This document shows positions 49,434-63,492 of a stretch of 64,000 nucleotides of DNA, piece after piece. The notes under the pieces are model-generated. The model had not been told where the DNA came from and did no database searches. It was given only the letters and a program-made list of their open reading frames with translations. Positions within the stretch are counted from its first letter, which is position 1, and each line of letters begins with the position of its first letter. Origin of the DNA: Pseudomonas cremoris (GTDB lineage: Bacteria > Pseudomonadota > Gammaproteobacteria > Pseudomonadales > Pseudomonadaceae); the NCBI RefSeq assembly GCF_014230465.1, contig NZ_JAAXCY010000003.1, positions 248,001 to 312,000 on the forward strand. The letters run 5' to 3'. The position numbers were made by a program, and so were the translations under genes.

Positions 49434-49520
49434 TGTGGGAGCGGGCTTGCTCGCGAAAGCGGTGTTCCAGTCAACTTATTCAGTGACTGACACGCTTTCG
49501 CGAGCAAGCCCGCTCCCACA
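49434..49520. repeat. REP doublet (REPIN), head-to-head form
   Basis: Inverted REP cores lie between accA and tilS, which run in the same direction. The loop contains CAGTCA and TGACTG. It may act as an mRNA 3' stabiliser for accA. Confidence 0.88.
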
Positions 49521-49574
49521 TTTGCTTTGTGTATGCTGGGCCGACGTATTCCAGATTTGCAGCGGTAACCTGTG

Positions 49575-50885
49575 ATGAAGCCAACTCTGCCCGCTAAACT
49601 CCTGCAAGCCTTGTCTCCTTGGCGCAACGCCCCGGCTTGGCATATCGCATTCTCCGGCGGGCTTGATTCAACTGTCCTGCTGCACCTCCTGGCCAACGCC
49701 AAAGACCTTCCGCCTCTCGGCGCCATTCATATTCACCATGGCTTGCAAGCTGCAGCAGACGCATGGCCGGCGCATTGCCAGTCGGTGTGTGATGCCCTGG
49801 GCGTACCCCTGCGCATCATGCGCGTCCACGTCCAGCCAGGCGCCAGCCTTGAACGTGCCGCCCGTGATGCGCGTTACCAGGCGTTTGCTGAGGTGACCGG
49901 GGCAGGGGAGGTCTTGCTGACCGGCCAGCACCGTGACGACCAAGCGGAGACCCTGCTGTTTCGCTTGCTTCGCGGGGCCGGGGTGCGCGGGCTGGCGGCA
50001 ATGCCGGCGTATCGCCCATTGGCGGCGGGTCATCTGGTGCGGCCGTTGCTGGATGTCTCGAGGGTTGAGTTGGAAGCCTACGCTCACGAGCATCGGCTCC
50101 AGTGGATCGAAGATCCCTCCAACGCCGACTCGCGTTTCTCCCGTAACTATCTGCGCCATCGTGTACTCCCCACGCTCACCGAGCGCTGGCCCCAAGCCGT
50201 ATCAAGCCTGGCGCGCACCGCCGAGCACCTGAGTGAAGCCCAGGCATTGCTCGATGAGCTGGCAGGGATGGATCTGCAAGGTGCCGATCAACTTTCGCGG
50301 TTTCCCTGGCTACCGTTGCCGTCCTTGGTGCTTGCACCACTGCGTGAGCTTTCCGACGCCCGCCAGCGTAATGCCCTGCGTCACTGGCTGACGCCGCTCA
50401 CTCGACTGCCCGACAGCGACCACTGGGCCAGTTGGTATTCCTTGCGGGATGCCAAGGGCGACGCACAACCGTTATGGCGCCTGGCCGACGGGGAGTTGCA
50501 TCGTTGCGCCGAGCGCATCTGGTGGGTGCCCGCTGCTTGGTCGGAATTTTCTGACGCAACGGTGAGCTGGCCCACTCTGCAAAACCCACTAGAGTTACCC
50601 GGCAATGGACGGCTCGAATTCGTAGGGGAGGTCCCCAAAGGGTCTTTCGAGGTTCGCTATCGTCAGGGCGGTGAAATCATCGAAGTGCCCGGTCGAGGGC
50701 GGCGGGACTTAAAGCGTCTGCTTAATGAATGCGGGGTGCCAGGGTTCGTACGTGGCAGATTGCCGCTGCTGTATCGGGACGAGCAGTTGCTGGCTGTCCC
50801 AACCCTTGCAGGGCTATGGCCCAACGCGACAGGTGATTGGCAATTACATTGGATGCCACAGACCTGCGATCAAGGTTTGAGCTGA
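49575..50885 (+). CDS. tilS: tRNA(Ile)-lysidine synthase TilS
   Basis: TilS attaches lysine to C34 of the CAU-anticodon isoleucine tRNA so that it reads AUA. The 436-residue protein has the N-type ATP-pyrophosphatase loop S-G-G-L-D-S (residues 27-32), H-H-G-L-Q and the T-G-Q-H-R-D-D-Q-A-E-T motif. Two C-terminal substrate-binding domains follow (G-R-G-R-R-D-L-K-R-L near residue 375). A GTG lies directly before the ATG; I use the ATG at 49575. It precedes pyrG, as in P. aeruginosa. Confidence 0.96.
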   Translation: MKPTLPAKLLQALSPWRNAPAWHIAFSGGLDSTVLLHLLANAKDLPPLGAIHIHHGLQAAADAWPAHCQSVCDALGVPLRIMRVHVQPGASLERAARDARYQAFAEVTGAGEVLLTGQHRDDQAETLLFRLLRGAGVRGLAAMPAYRPLAAGHLVRPLLDVSRVELEAYAHEHRLQWIEDPSNADSRFSRNYLRHRVLPTLTERWPQAVSSLARTAEHLSEAQALLDELAGMDLQGADQLSRFPWLPLPSLVLAPLRELSDARQRNALRHWLTPLTRLPDSDHWASWYSLRDAKGDAQPLWRLADGELHRCAERIWWVPAAWSEFSDATVSWPTLQNPLELPGNGRLEFVGEVPKGSFEVRYRQGGEIIEVPGRGRRDLKRLLNECGVPGFVRGRLPLLYRDEQLLAVPTLAGLWPNATGDWQLHWMPQTCDQGLS

Positions 50886-51137
50886 TAGAGCCTTTCCGGT
50901 AGACTACGCTCCCTTCTTGATACAACTTCTGTGGATTCTCCTGAATCGCAGCAGTTGCCGATTACCAAGCAGTCTTTGCTGGGCGATTCCAAAAAATGTG
51001 TAGCGATCAACGTACCGGTGTTTCATTGCTGGTCTGTCACCACGCGGCGGTTTTTTTGAAAGGTGCACTGTGATTAATGCAGGTGATCGGGGGCTTCGGC
51101 CTTCCTTCGCTTTCCCCGGCGGCTCGGACCGCTTTAA

Positions 51138-53641
<2,504 letters not shown>

Positions 53642-53676
53642 GCAACGTTTCTCCGGTAAAGTATCCCACGCTAAAT

Positions 53677-55088
<1,412 letters not shown>

Positions 55089-55170
55089 TCGGCAAATGGT
55101 AAAAAGTCGGCGGATTGCGTCGGAAAACTCACGACAGAGTCAATTTCGACGCTAATCTGATGGCTAACAA

Positions 55171-55200
55171 GCACAAGCCTGGTTTTTCCAGGCTTCGTGC
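55171..55200 (+). other. Hairpin without U-tract between eno and ftsB
   Basis: AAGCCTGG-TTTTT-CCAGGCTT forms an 8-bp stem. It is extended by GCAC/GTGC across a single bulged base, about 12 bp in all. No T-run follows, so it is more likely an mRNA-stabilising or processing element at the eno 3' end than a classical terminator. Confidence 0.5.
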
Positions 55201-55259
55201 TATCAGTTGCTTCAAAAGTTTTGCATGGCTGTCTTTTTTCACTGGATACCTGATATTCG

Positions 55260-55538
55260 ATGCGCAGTCCCAATTGGTTGTTCCTCGTCTTGCTCTTGTT
55301 GCTGGCTGGCCTGCAGTACCGCCTATGGGTGGGGAATGGCAGCTTTGCGCAGGTAAAAGACCTGACCGAGCAAATTGCTGCACAGCACGCCGAAAATGAA
55401 GTTCTGCTGGAGCGCAACCGCGTCCTCGATGCCGAGGTGCTTGAGCTGAAAAAAGGCACGGAGACCGTCGAAGAGCGGGCTCGCCATGAGTTGGGCATGG
55501 TCAAGGAGGGCGAAACCCTCTACCAGTTGGCCCAATGA
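55260..55538 (+). CDS. ftsB: Cell division protein FtsB
   Basis: FtsB joins FtsL and FtsQ in the divisome core and relays activation to FtsWI. The 92-residue bitopic protein has a short cytoplasmic N-terminus, one transmembrane helix (about 4-21), a periplasmic coiled coil (about 30-70 with regular Leu/Val spacing) and the C-terminal A-R-H-E-L-G-M-V-K-E-G-E segment. It overlaps ispD by 4 nt; ftsB-ispD linkage is conserved in gammaproteobacteria. Confidence 0.95.
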   Translation: MRSPNWLFLVLLLLLAGLQYRLWVGNGSFAQVKDLTEQIAAQHAENEVLLERNRVLDAEVLELKKGTETVEERARHELGMVKEGETLYQLAQ

Positions 55539-56242
55539 GTCACGATTTGCCGGCCTTCTGGGCCGTGATTCCTGCCGCGGGCGTCGGTGCCCGTATGGCT
55601 GCGGACCGCCCCAAGCAGTACCTGCAACTGGGCGGGCGCACAATTCTGGAACACAGCCTCGGCTGTTTTCTCGACCATCCTTCCCTTAAGGGCTTGGTGG
55701 TCAGTCTTGCTTCTGATGATCCTTACTGGCCCGCTCTGGCCTGCGCTGCCGACCCACGTATTCAGCGTGCGGACGGTGGCTCGGAGCGTTCGGGCTCGGT
55801 GCTCAATGCGCTGCTGCAACTCAATGCTCTGGGCGCCAGTGATGATGACTGGGTATTGGTGCACGATGCGGCGCGGCCGAACTTGAGCCGTGACGATCTC
55901 GACAAATTGTTGATGGAGCTGGCGGACGATCCGGTGGGTGGCTTGCTTGCCGTGCCGGCTCGCGACACCCTCAAGCGCGTCGATAAGCGCGGGCGGGTGG
56001 TGGAAACCGTTGATCGCAGTTTGATCTGGCAAGCTTATACGCCGCAGATGTTCCGTCTGGGCGCGTTGCACCGCGCGTTGGCCGATAGCCTGGTGGCAGA
56101 TGCGGTGATTACCGATGAGGCCTCGGCTATGGAGTGGTCTGGCCAGGCGCCGCGCTTGATCGAAGGGCGTTCGGACAATATCAAGGTGACCCGGCCGGAG
56201 GATTTGGAGTGGTTGCGGTTGCGGTGGGCTAACCGTAGGTAG
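55535..56242 (+). CDS. ispD: 2-C-methyl-D-erythritol 4-phosphate cytidylyltransferase
   Basis: IspD couples CTP with MEP to form CDP-ME in the MEP isoprenoid pathway. The 235-residue protein has the nucleotide-binding start P-A-A-G-V-G-A-R-M and P-K-Q-Y-L, then V-H-D-A-A-R-P and T-D-E-A-S-A-M-E. It follows ftsB with a 4-nt overlap. In E. coli ispF comes directly next; here a formaldehyde-detoxification module and a LysR gene separate them by about 3 kb. Confidence 0.97.
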   Translation: MSHDLPAFWAVIPAAGVGARMAADRPKQYLQLGGRTILEHSLGCFLDHPSLKGLVVSLASDDPYWPALACAADPRIQRADGGSERSGSVLNALLQLNALGASDDDWVLVHDAARPNLSRDDLDKLLMELADDPVGGLLAVPARDTLKRVDKRGRVVETVDRSLIWQAYTPQMFRLGALHRALADSLVADAVITDEASAMEWSGQAPRLIEGRSDNIKVTRPEDLEWLRLRWANRR

Positions 56243-56264
56243 TCAGCTAGAACGCGGCGACGCC

Positions 56265-56348
56265 TTCGCGAGCAAGCCCGCTCCCACATTTTGACCGCGT
56301 TTCTTCAGGATGCACGCGGTCAAATGTGGGAGCGGGCTTGCTCGCGAA
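56265..56348. repeat. REP doublet (REPIN), tail-to-tail form with an extended inverted repeat
   Basis: The REP arms (56265 onward and ending at 56348) are extended inward by TTTGACCGCGT and ACGCGGTCAAA. The whole element is thus a near-perfect inverted repeat of roughly 35 bp per arm around a loop of about 13 nt. It lies between the convergent ispD and LysR genes and could serve as a shared bidirectional terminator. Confidence 0.88.
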
Positions 56349-56371
56349 GAGGCCAGTACAAGCCCCCATAA

Positions 56372-57268
56372 TCATCCGCGGTACTCCGGCCTCCCAGCCA
56401 ACCCTTCCTTCAAGAAATCCACCAACTTCCTCACCTTCGGCGACAAATGCCGCTGCTGCGGATACAGCGCCCACACCGCCGTATTCGGCGGCTGATGCGC
56501 CTCCAGCAACGACACCAGCGCGCCACTGTGCAGATGCTCCAGCACGTAATAGTCCGGCAACTGGCACAAGCCCACCCCCTGCAACGCTGCATCCAGCACT
56601 GCCTGCCCACTGTTGCAGCGCCAGTTTCCCTGTACCCGCTGGGAAAATTCGCGCCCTTCCTGGGCCAATTGCCAAATGTCAGAGCCCCCGATCAGACAGT
56701 TATGCCGGCTCAATTCCGACAGGCTATGGGGCCGGCCATATCGCGCCAGGTATGACGGCGAGGCGCACAGGTACATGCGCCGGGGCGCCAGGCGGCTGGC
56801 GACCATGCGCGAATCCTGTAGGCGTCCAAGGCGAATCGCCAGGTCGAGACCTTCGTGTACCAGGTCCAGTTGCCGGTTGCTCAGTTCGATATCCACCCGC
56901 AGCTGCGGGTACAACCCCATGAAGCGTGTCACCAAGGGCACGATAAACCGCTCGCCGTAGGCCACGGCGCAGGTCATGCGCAACATGCCCTTGGGCTCGC
57001 TGGTGAGATCACCGACGGCGCGCAAGGCTTCTTCTCGACCGTCCTGCAAACGCTGGCAGTGTTGCAAAAAGGTTTGCCCGGCCTCGGTCAGCGTGACTTT
57101 GCGCGTGCTGCGGTACAGCAACCGCGTCTGCAGGCGCTCTTCCAGGCGTGCTACTTGCCGGCTGATATGGGATGACGACCCCCCCAGGCGCTCCGCCGCC
57201 GCCGTGAATTGGCTGCATTCTGCCACCGCGACGAACTCATCGATGCCTTCCCAGCGGTTTTCCAGCAT
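56372..57268 (-). CDS. gfnR: LysR-family regulator of formaldehyde detoxification
   Basis: The 298-residue LysR-type protein has an N-terminal winged helix-turn-helix (residues 5-65, including F-T-A-A-A-E-R-L-G-G-S-S-S-H-I-S-R) and a C-terminal effector-binding domain from about 95. It is divergent from adhC-fghA, so it very likely controls them. In P. aeruginosa the regulator at this position is, to my recollection, named GfnR and activates adhC-fghA in response to formaldehyde. Orthology is inferred from position; the LysR family itself is certain. It converges on ispD across a REPIN. Confidence 0.78.
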   Translation of the reverse strand: MLENRWEGIDEFVAVAECSQFTAAAERLGGSSSHISRQVARLEERLQTRLLYRSTRKVTLTEAGQTFLQHCQRLQDGREEALRAVGDLTSEPKGMLRMTCAVAYGERFIVPLVTRFMGLYPQLRVDIELSNRQLDLVHEGLDLAIRLGRLQDSRMVASRLAPRRMYLCASPSYLARYGRPHSLSELSRHNCLIGGSDIWQLAQEGREFSQRVQGNWRCNSGQAVLDAALQGVGLCQLPDYYVLEHLHSGALVSLLEAHQPPNTAVWALYPQQRHLSPKVRKLVDFLKEGLAGRPEYRG

Positions 57269-57310
57269 GGTAATTATCCCTGTACAGCAATAAAGTTTTG
57301 CTTTTGTCTG

Positions 57311-57321
57311 GATTATTAATC
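57311..57321. promoter_or_regulatory. Candidate LysR-type operator between the regulator gene and adhC
   Basis: GATTATTAATC is an 11-bp interrupted palindrome (arms GATTA / TAATC) in the AT-rich part of the 109-nt divergent region. LysR regulators commonly bind such A/T-rich dyads, but the match is short and unproven. Confidence 0.35.
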
Positions 57322-57359
57322 AATGGGCCGTGATTTACACTCACCTCCTCAGTTTTTAA

Positions 57360-58490
<1,131 letters not shown>

Positions 58491-58498
58491 GGTCGGCC

Positions 58499-59344
58499 AT
58501 GAGTCTGGAAAACCTGTCGTGCCAGAAGAGCTTCGGCGGCTGGCATAAACGCTACAAGCATCATTCCGATGTGCTCGGTTGCGACATGACCTTCGCCGTC
58601 TACCTGCCGCCGCAAGCGGAGCAGGGCGGCAAGTTGCCGGTGTTGTACTGGCTGTCCGGACTGACCTGCACCGACGAAAACTTCATGCAAAAGGCCGGTG
58701 CCCAGCGCATGGCCGCCGAACTGGGGCTGATTATCGTCGCGCCGGACACCAGTCCACGCGGTCCCGGCGTGCCGGGCGACCCGGACAACGCTTGGGATTT
58801 TGGCCTGGGCGCGGGCTTCTATCTCAATGCCACCCAGGAGCCCTGGGCCAAGCATTATCGGATGCATGACTACGTGGTGCAGGAATTGCCGGCGTTGGTT
58901 GAAGCGCATTTCCCGGCTTCGGACAAGCGCGGCATCAGTGGCCATTCCATGGGCGGCCATGGCGCATTGGTGTGTGCCTTGCGCAACCCTGGGCGCTACC
59001 TGTCGGTGTCGGCGTTTTCGCCGATCAACAACCCAATGGATTGCCCTTGGGGCCAGAAAGCCTTCTCCCGTTACCTGGGGGAAGAGCGCTCCAGATGGCG
59101 CGAATGGGACGCCTGCGTGCTGATCAGCGAGGCCTCGGAAAAGCTGCCATTGCTGGTAGACCAGGGCGATCGCGATGATTTCCTTGCCGTGCAACTCAAG
59201 CCTGAGGCCTTGCAACAAGCTGCGAAGGCGGCCGGCCATCCATTGGAACTGCGCCTGCAACCCGGTTATGACCACAGCTACTTCTTCATCGCCAGCTTCA
59301 TCGAAGACCATTTGCGTCATCACGGGCGTGCTTTGCTCGGTTAA
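58499..59344 (+). CDS. fghA: S-formylglutathione hydrolase
   Basis: FghA hydrolyses S-formylglutathione to formate and glutathione, the step after AdhC. The 281-residue alpha/beta-hydrolase of the esterase D family has nucleophile Ser150 in G-H-S-M-G-G-H, the oxyanion region [12 protein letters not shown] near residue 60, and a catalytic His near the C-terminus (Y-D-H-S-Y-F-F-I). Its Shine-Dalgarno site overlaps the adhC stop region. A terminator-like hairpin follows before ispF. Confidence 0.96.
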   Translation: MSLENLSCQKSFGGWHKRYKHHSDVLGCDMTFAVYLPPQAEQGGKLPVLYWLSGLTCTDENFMQKAGAQRMAAELGLIIVAPDTSPRGPGVPGDPDNAWDFGLGAGFYLNATQEPWAKHYRMHDYVVQELPALVEAHFPASDKRGISGHSMGGHGALVCALRNPGRYLSVSAFSPINNPMDCPWGQKAFSRYLGEERSRWREWDACVLISEASEKLPLLVDQGDRDDFLAVQLKPEALQQAAKAAGHPLELRLQPGYDHSYFFIASFIEDHLRHHGRALLG

Positions 59345-59368
59345 TGTGAGGCAAAAGTAGGTAGAATC

Positions 59369-59398
59369 ACGCCCTGAATTAAATCGGGGCGTTTTTTT
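59369..59398 (+). terminator. Intrinsic terminator directly abutting the ispF start codon
   Basis: ACGCCCTGA (59369-59377) pairs with TCGGGGCGT (59384-59392), including one G-U pair, around a 6-nt loop. Seven T follow (59392-59398) and the ispF ATG begins at 59399. It probably terminates the adhC-fghA message; how ispF is initiated is then unclear. Confidence 0.8.
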
Positions 59399-59872
59399 AT
59401 GCGTATTGGCCATGGCTACGATGTGCACCGTTTCGCTGAAGGCGATTTCATCACCTTGGGCGGCGTGCGCATTGCGCACCACCATGGGTTGCTGGCTCAT
59501 TCCGACGGCGACGTAGTGTTGCATGCCTTGAGCGATGCCTTGCTCGGCGCGGCGGCGTTGGGTGATATCGGCAAGCACTTTCCAGACACCGATCCGACCT
59601 TCAAGGGGGCGGACAGCCGTGTACTGCTGCGCCATGTGGTCGGCTTGATCCATGCCAAGGGCTGGAAGGTCGGCAATGTTGATAACACCATCGTGGCCCA
59701 GGCGCCGAAAATGGCGCCCCACATCGAATCGATGCGCGCGTTGATTGCTGCGGATCTGCACATTGAGTTGGATCAAGTGAACGTGAAAGCCACTACCACT
59801 GAAAAGCTTGGGTTTACCGGCCGTGAAGAGGGCATCGCGGTGCACTCCGTTGCCTTGTTGCTGCGCGCATGA
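59399..59872 (+). CDS. ispF: 2-C-methyl-D-erythritol 2,4-cyclodiphosphate synthase
   Basis: IspF cyclises CDP-ME 2-phosphate to ME-cPP, releasing CMP, in the MEP pathway. The 157-residue trimeric enzyme has zinc ligands Asp8, His10 and His42 (R-I-G-H-G-Y-D-V-H and S-D-G-D-V-V-L-H) and [13 protein letters not shown] near the C-terminus. The start is fixed by homology, yet the ATG directly follows a T7 tract, with the only G-rich sequence buried in a hairpin stem. It overlaps truD by 4 nt. Confidence 0.97.
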   Translation: MRIGHGYDVHRFAEGDFITLGGVRIAHHHGLLAHSDGDVVLHALSDALLGAAALGDIGKHFPDTDPTFKGADSRVLLRHVVGLIHAKGWKVGNVDNTIVAQAPKMAPHIESMRALIAADLHIELDQVNVKATTTEKLGFTGREEGIAVHSVALLLRA

Positions 59873-60927
59873 ATGACTTGCAATTGCTAGGCCCTCGGGC
59901 CTACGGCGAAGCCTTGGGCAGCGCGGTACTGAAAGCCACGGCTGAAGATTTCCAGGTCGATGAAGTGCTCGATATCCCGCTGACCGGCGAGGGTGAGCAC
60001 CTGTGGTTGTGGGTGGAAAAGCGTGGCCTGAACACCGAGGAAGCCGCACGGCGTATCGCCAAGGCCGCTGGTGTGCCGTTGCGTACCGTCAGCTATGCCG
60101 GGCTGAAGGATCGCCAGGCGTTGACCCGCCAGTGGTTCAGCGTGCAACTGCCGGGCAAGGCCGACCCAGACATGAGTGCGGCGGAAAACGACACCCTCAA
60201 GATCCTCAAGACTGCCCGTCACAAGCGCAAGCTGCAACGCGGTGCGCATTCGGCCAACGGTTTCACCTTGCGCCTGACTCAGTTCACCGGTGATACCGCC
60301 GCCATCGACGCGCGGTTGCAACTGATTGCACAACACGGCATTCCCAATTACTTCGGTGCCCAGCGGTTTGGCCACAATGGTGGCAATGTCGTTGATGCCC
60401 GTGAGTGGGCTGCGCGCAAGGCCTTGCCGGAGCAGCGCAATGTGCGTTCGCGGCTGTTGTCCACCGCGCGTAGCTTCCTGTTTAACAAGGTGCTGGCGGC
60501 GCGTGTTGCCGATGGTTCCTGGCAGCGCGCCCAGGTCGGCGACCTGCTGGCGTTTACCGACAGTCGCAGTTTTTTTCCGGCGGGGGAGGCTGAATGCAGC
60601 GACCCGCGGCTGGCGATCCTGGACCTGCATCCGACCGGGCCACAGTGGGGCGAGGGTGACTCGCCGGCCACAGGTGCAACCCATGAGTTGGAACAAGCGG
60701 TTGCTGCCGGTGAAGCCGACCTGCGCGATTGGCTGGTGAATGCCGGCATGAGCCAGGAACGTCGCATTCTGCGACTGCCCATTGGCGGGTTGACGTGGCA
60801 TTATCCCGGTCCTGACATTCTGCAATTGGAATTCGTCCTGCCGGCCGGATGCTTCGCCACTGTCTTGGTGCGCGAGCTTGTTGATCTGGTGCCGGTGGGG
60901 CAGACGGACAGCCCATGCGTATTCTGA
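59869..60927 (+). CDS. truD: tRNA pseudouridine(13) synthase TruD
   Basis: TruD makes pseudouridine at position 13 of tRNA-Glu. The 352-residue protein has catalytic Asp81 in Y-A-G-L-K-D-R-Q-A, the [14 protein letters not shown] motif and [14 protein letters not shown]. It overlaps ispF by 4 nt and surE by 13 nt, so ispF-truD-surE-pcm is a tight operon, as in E. coli. Confidence 0.96.
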   Translation: MNDLQLLGPRAYGEALGSAVLKATAEDFQVDEVLDIPLTGEGEHLWLWVEKRGLNTEEAARRIAKAAGVPLRTVSYAGLKDRQALTRQWFSVQLPGKADPDMSAAENDTLKILKTARHKRKLQRGAHSANGFTLRLTQFTGDTAAIDARLQLIAQHGIPNYFGAQRFGHNGGNVVDAREWAARKALPEQRNVRSRLLSTARSFLFNKVLAARVADGSWQRAQVGDLLAFTDSRSFFPAGEAECSDPRLAILDLHPTGPQWGEGDSPATGATHELEQAVAAGEADLRDWLVNAGMSQERRILRLPIGGLTWHYPGPDILQLEFVLPAGCFATVLVRELVDLVPVGQTDSPCVF

Positions 60928-61664
60928 TATCAAACGATGACGGTGCCACCGCACCCGGTCTTGCCGCGCTCTATGCCGCGCTGCAGAATTACGCCGAGTG
61001 CGTGGTGGTTGCCCCCGACCAGGACAAGAGCGGCGCCAGCAGTTCGCTGACGCTCGACCGTCCCCTGCACCCGCAGGTTCTGGCCAATGGCTTTATCAGC
61101 GTGAACGGTACCCCCACCGACTGCGTGCACCTGGCAATCAACAGTTTGTTGGATCAGGAGCCGGACTTGGTAGTCTCGGGCATCAACCTGGGTGCAAACC
61201 TTGGGGATGATGTGCTGTATTCCGGCACCGTCGCGGCGGCTCTCGAAGGGCGCTTCCTCGGGCGTACTTCGTTCGCCTTTTCATTGGCTTCGCGCCAATT
61301 GGACAACCTGCCCACTGCCGCCTACTTCGCGCGCAAGCTGGTGGAGGCCCATGGCTCCCTGGACCTGCCGCCGCGCACGGTACTCAACGTCAATATTCCC
61401 AACCTGCCTCTCGACCATATTCGCGGTATCCAACTGACCCGCCTGGGCCATCGTGCTCGTGCTGCGGCTCCGTTGAAGGTGGTCGACCCGCGTGGCAAGG
61501 AAGGCTATTGGATCGCCGCAGCGGGCGATGCCGAAGACGGCGGCCCAGGCACGGACTTTCATGCGGTGATGCAAGGTTATGTTTCGATTACCCCGCTGCA
61601 ACTTGATCGCACCTTCAGTGATGCCTTCAGTAGTCTCGATGGCTGGCTGGAGGCTTTGAACTGA
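60915..61664 (+). CDS. surE: 5'/3'-nucleotidase SurE
   Basis: SurE is a metal-dependent nucleotidase and exopolyphosphatase linked to stationary-phase survival. The 249-residue protein starts with the metal motif I-S-N-D-D-G (Asp8, Asp9), has G-T-P-T-D-C-V near residue 70 and [11 protein letters not shown] near residue 93. The first 13 nt overlap truD in another frame, a longer overlap than other junctions here. pcm follows with one shared base. The surE-pcm-nlpD-rpoS order is conserved in gammaproteobacteria. Confidence 0.97.
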   Translation: MRILISNDDGATAPGLAALYAALQNYAECVVVAPDQDKSGASSSLTLDRPLHPQVLANGFISVNGTPTDCVHLAINSLLDQEPDLVVSGINLGANLGDDVLYSGTVAAALEGRFLGRTSFAFSLASRQLDNLPTAAYFARKLVEAHGSLDLPPRTVLNVNIPNLPLDHIRGIQLTRLGHRARAAAPLKVVDPRGKEGYWIAAAGDAEDGGPGTDFHAVMQGYVSITPLQLDRTFSDAFSSLDGWLEALN

Positions 61665-62341
61665 TGGCTCGCGAACAAGACGACCTGCTGCGCCGGGGTA
61701 TCGGGATGACCTCCCAGCGCACCCGCGAGCGTCTGATCCAGCGCTTGTACGAAGAGGGGCTGTCCAACGCCCAGGTGCTGGAAGTGATCCGACGCACGCC
61801 TCGGCACCTGTTTGTCGATGAAGCCTTGGCCCACCGTGCGTATGAAGATACGGCGCTGCCCATTGGCCACAACCAGACTATTTCCCAGCCTTACATGGTG
61901 GCGCGCATGAGCGAGCTGCTGTTGGCGGCGGGCCCGTTGGACAAGGTGCTGGAGATCGGCACGGGCTCTGGCTACCAGACAGCGGTGTTGTCGCAACTGG
62001 TGGAGCGGGTGTTTTCGGTGGAGCGCATCAAGGTCCTGCAGGACCGAGCCAAGGAGCGCCTGGCGGAGTTGAACCTGCGCAATGTGGTGTTCCGTTGGGG
62101 CGATGGCTGGGAGGGTTGGCCAGCGCTGGCACCTTATAACGGCATCATCGTTACCGCAGTGGCCACCGATGTACCGCAAGCGTTGCTCGATCAACTGGCG
62201 CCTGGCGGGCGGTTGGTCATCCCGGTGGGCTCCGGCGAAGTGCAACAATTGATGCTCATTATTCGTGAGGACGAAGGTTTTTCACGGCATGTACTTGGCG
62301 CCGTGCGCTTCGTACCGTTGCTCAATGGCCCGCTGGCCTGA
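61664..62341 (+). CDS. pcm: Protein-L-isoaspartate O-methyltransferase
   Basis: Pcm methylates isoaspartyl residues in aged proteins so they can revert to aspartate. The 225-residue SAM-dependent enzyme has the family start [18 protein letters not shown] near residue 46, [10 protein letters not shown], the SAM loop [11 protein letters not shown], and G-G-R-L-V-I-P-V-G. Its ATG shares one base with the surE stop. A 209-nt gap separates it from nlpD. Confidence 0.97.
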   Translation: MAREQDDLLRRGIGMTSQRTRERLIQRLYEEGLSNAQVLEVIRRTPRHLFVDEALAHRAYEDTALPIGHNQTISQPYMVARMSELLLAAGPLDKVLEIGTGSGYQTAVLSQLVERVFSVERIKVLQDRAKERLAELNLRNVVFRWGDGWEGWPALAPYNGIIVTAVATDVPQALLDQLAPGGRLVIPVGSGEVQQLMLIIREDEGFSRHVLGAVRFVPLLNGPLA

Positions 62342-62550
62342 TCATTTGTTCGTCTGCAGTGAATTCTGTTGGCGGGGATGTGTCTTACAGCGGGGTTTAT
62401 AGAGTCAACATGATGAGTGCGCTGGTTTAATCACGATGAATTTTTCGTTTCAGTCGTGTGCCGGTAAAACTCCAATGCCCAGTTATACTTGCGTCATATT
62501 TCAAGCCTGATACAGGCATTCATGTTCAGCCACCACAAAGGGAGCGGCGG

Positions 62551-63387
62551 GTGAGTCTCACAGGTCTTGCGCAGCGTATGAGTAAAACAAGCTTTCAGCG
62601 ACTGGTGCTTGGCCTTGTCTTGAGTTCCCTGTTGGCCGCGTGCTCGAGCACGTCAAACAACGGTGCGCGGGTGGTTGATCGCAATAATGCCGTGCCGCAA
62701 AAGCCGACAGTGACCACCGGACAATATGTGGTACGCAAGGGCGATACGATGTTCTCGATCGCCTTCCGTTATGGTTGGGATTACAAGGCGCTTGCAGCTC
62801 GTAACAATATTCCTGTGCCATACACGATACATCCGGGTCAGACGATTCGCTTTGACGGCCGCACCGGTTCAACGCCTACCACGGTGGTGACAAACACCGC
62901 TTCTTCACCGTCGTCTTCGAGCAAAACCACCATCATCACAAGGCCAGCAGGCACTGCCTCGCCAACGATTGCGAGCAAGCCCGCGCCGGCGCCTTTGCCC
63001 CCTGCAGGGCCTGCTCCGACGGGCTGGGGATGGCCTTCGAACGGTGTACTGATTGGAAAATTCTCTTCAAACGGTAGTTTGAATAAAGGCATTGATATCG
63101 CCGGAGATTTGGGACAGCCTGTTTTAGCTGCGTCTGATGGGACAGTGGTGTACGCCGGGAGTGGTTTACGGGGCTACGGCGAGCTGGTCATCATCAAACA
63201 CAGCGATACCTACGTCAGTGCTTACGGCCACAACCGTAGGCTGTTGGTTCGGGAGGGGCAGCAGGTCAAAGTCGGACAGACAATTGCCGAAATGGGGTCA
63301 ACTGGTACAGACCGGGTGAAACTGCACTTTGAGATTCGCCGTCAAGGGAAGCCTGTAGATCCGCTGCAATTCCTACCCCGTCGTTGA
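62551..63387 (+). CDS. nlpD: NlpD-like LysM/M23 murein hydrolase activator lipoprotein
   Basis: NlpD activates the amidase AmiC for septal peptidoglycan splitting. The 278-residue lipoprotein has a lipobox L-A-A-C (Cys31), one LysM domain (about 58-102), a Ser/Pro/Thr-rich linker (about 105-165) and a C-terminal LytM/M23 domain (about 170-270). The metal site looks degenerate: the usual H-x-G-x-D is N-K-G-I-D, and H-x-H is K-L-H. It is therefore an activator rather than an active protease. I chose the GTG at 62551 because GGAG lies 6 nt before it; an ATG at 62578 is possible. In relatives the main rpoS promoter lies inside nlpD. Confidence 0.9.
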   Translation: MSLTGLAQRMSKTSFQRLVLGLVLSSLLAACSSTSNNGARVVDRNNAVPQKPTVTTGQYVVRKGDTMFSIAFRYGWDYKALAARNNIPVPYTIHPGQTIRFDGRTGSTPTTVVTNTASSPSSSSKTTIITRPAGTASPTIASKPAPAPLPPAGPAPTGWGWPSNGVLIGKFSSNGSLNKGIDIAGDLGQPVLAASDGTVVYAGSGLRGYGELVIIKHSDTYVSAYGHNRRLLVREGQQVKVGQTIAEMGSTGTDRVKLHFEIRRQGKPVDPLQFLPRR

Positions 63388-63492
63388 TATGTTGCCAGCC
63401 TGTTCCCTCACGTAGAAGGAACAGGCTCAAGCGTTGCCAAGGATAAAGGCGTCGCTAGAGCTTGAGGTCGAACTCACCAAAGGACTATAACA

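Noticed and set aside
62551..63387. Active M23 metallopeptidase
   Set aside because: Two zinc-site His positions are substituted, and the LysM-lipoprotein layout next to rpoS is that of NlpD.
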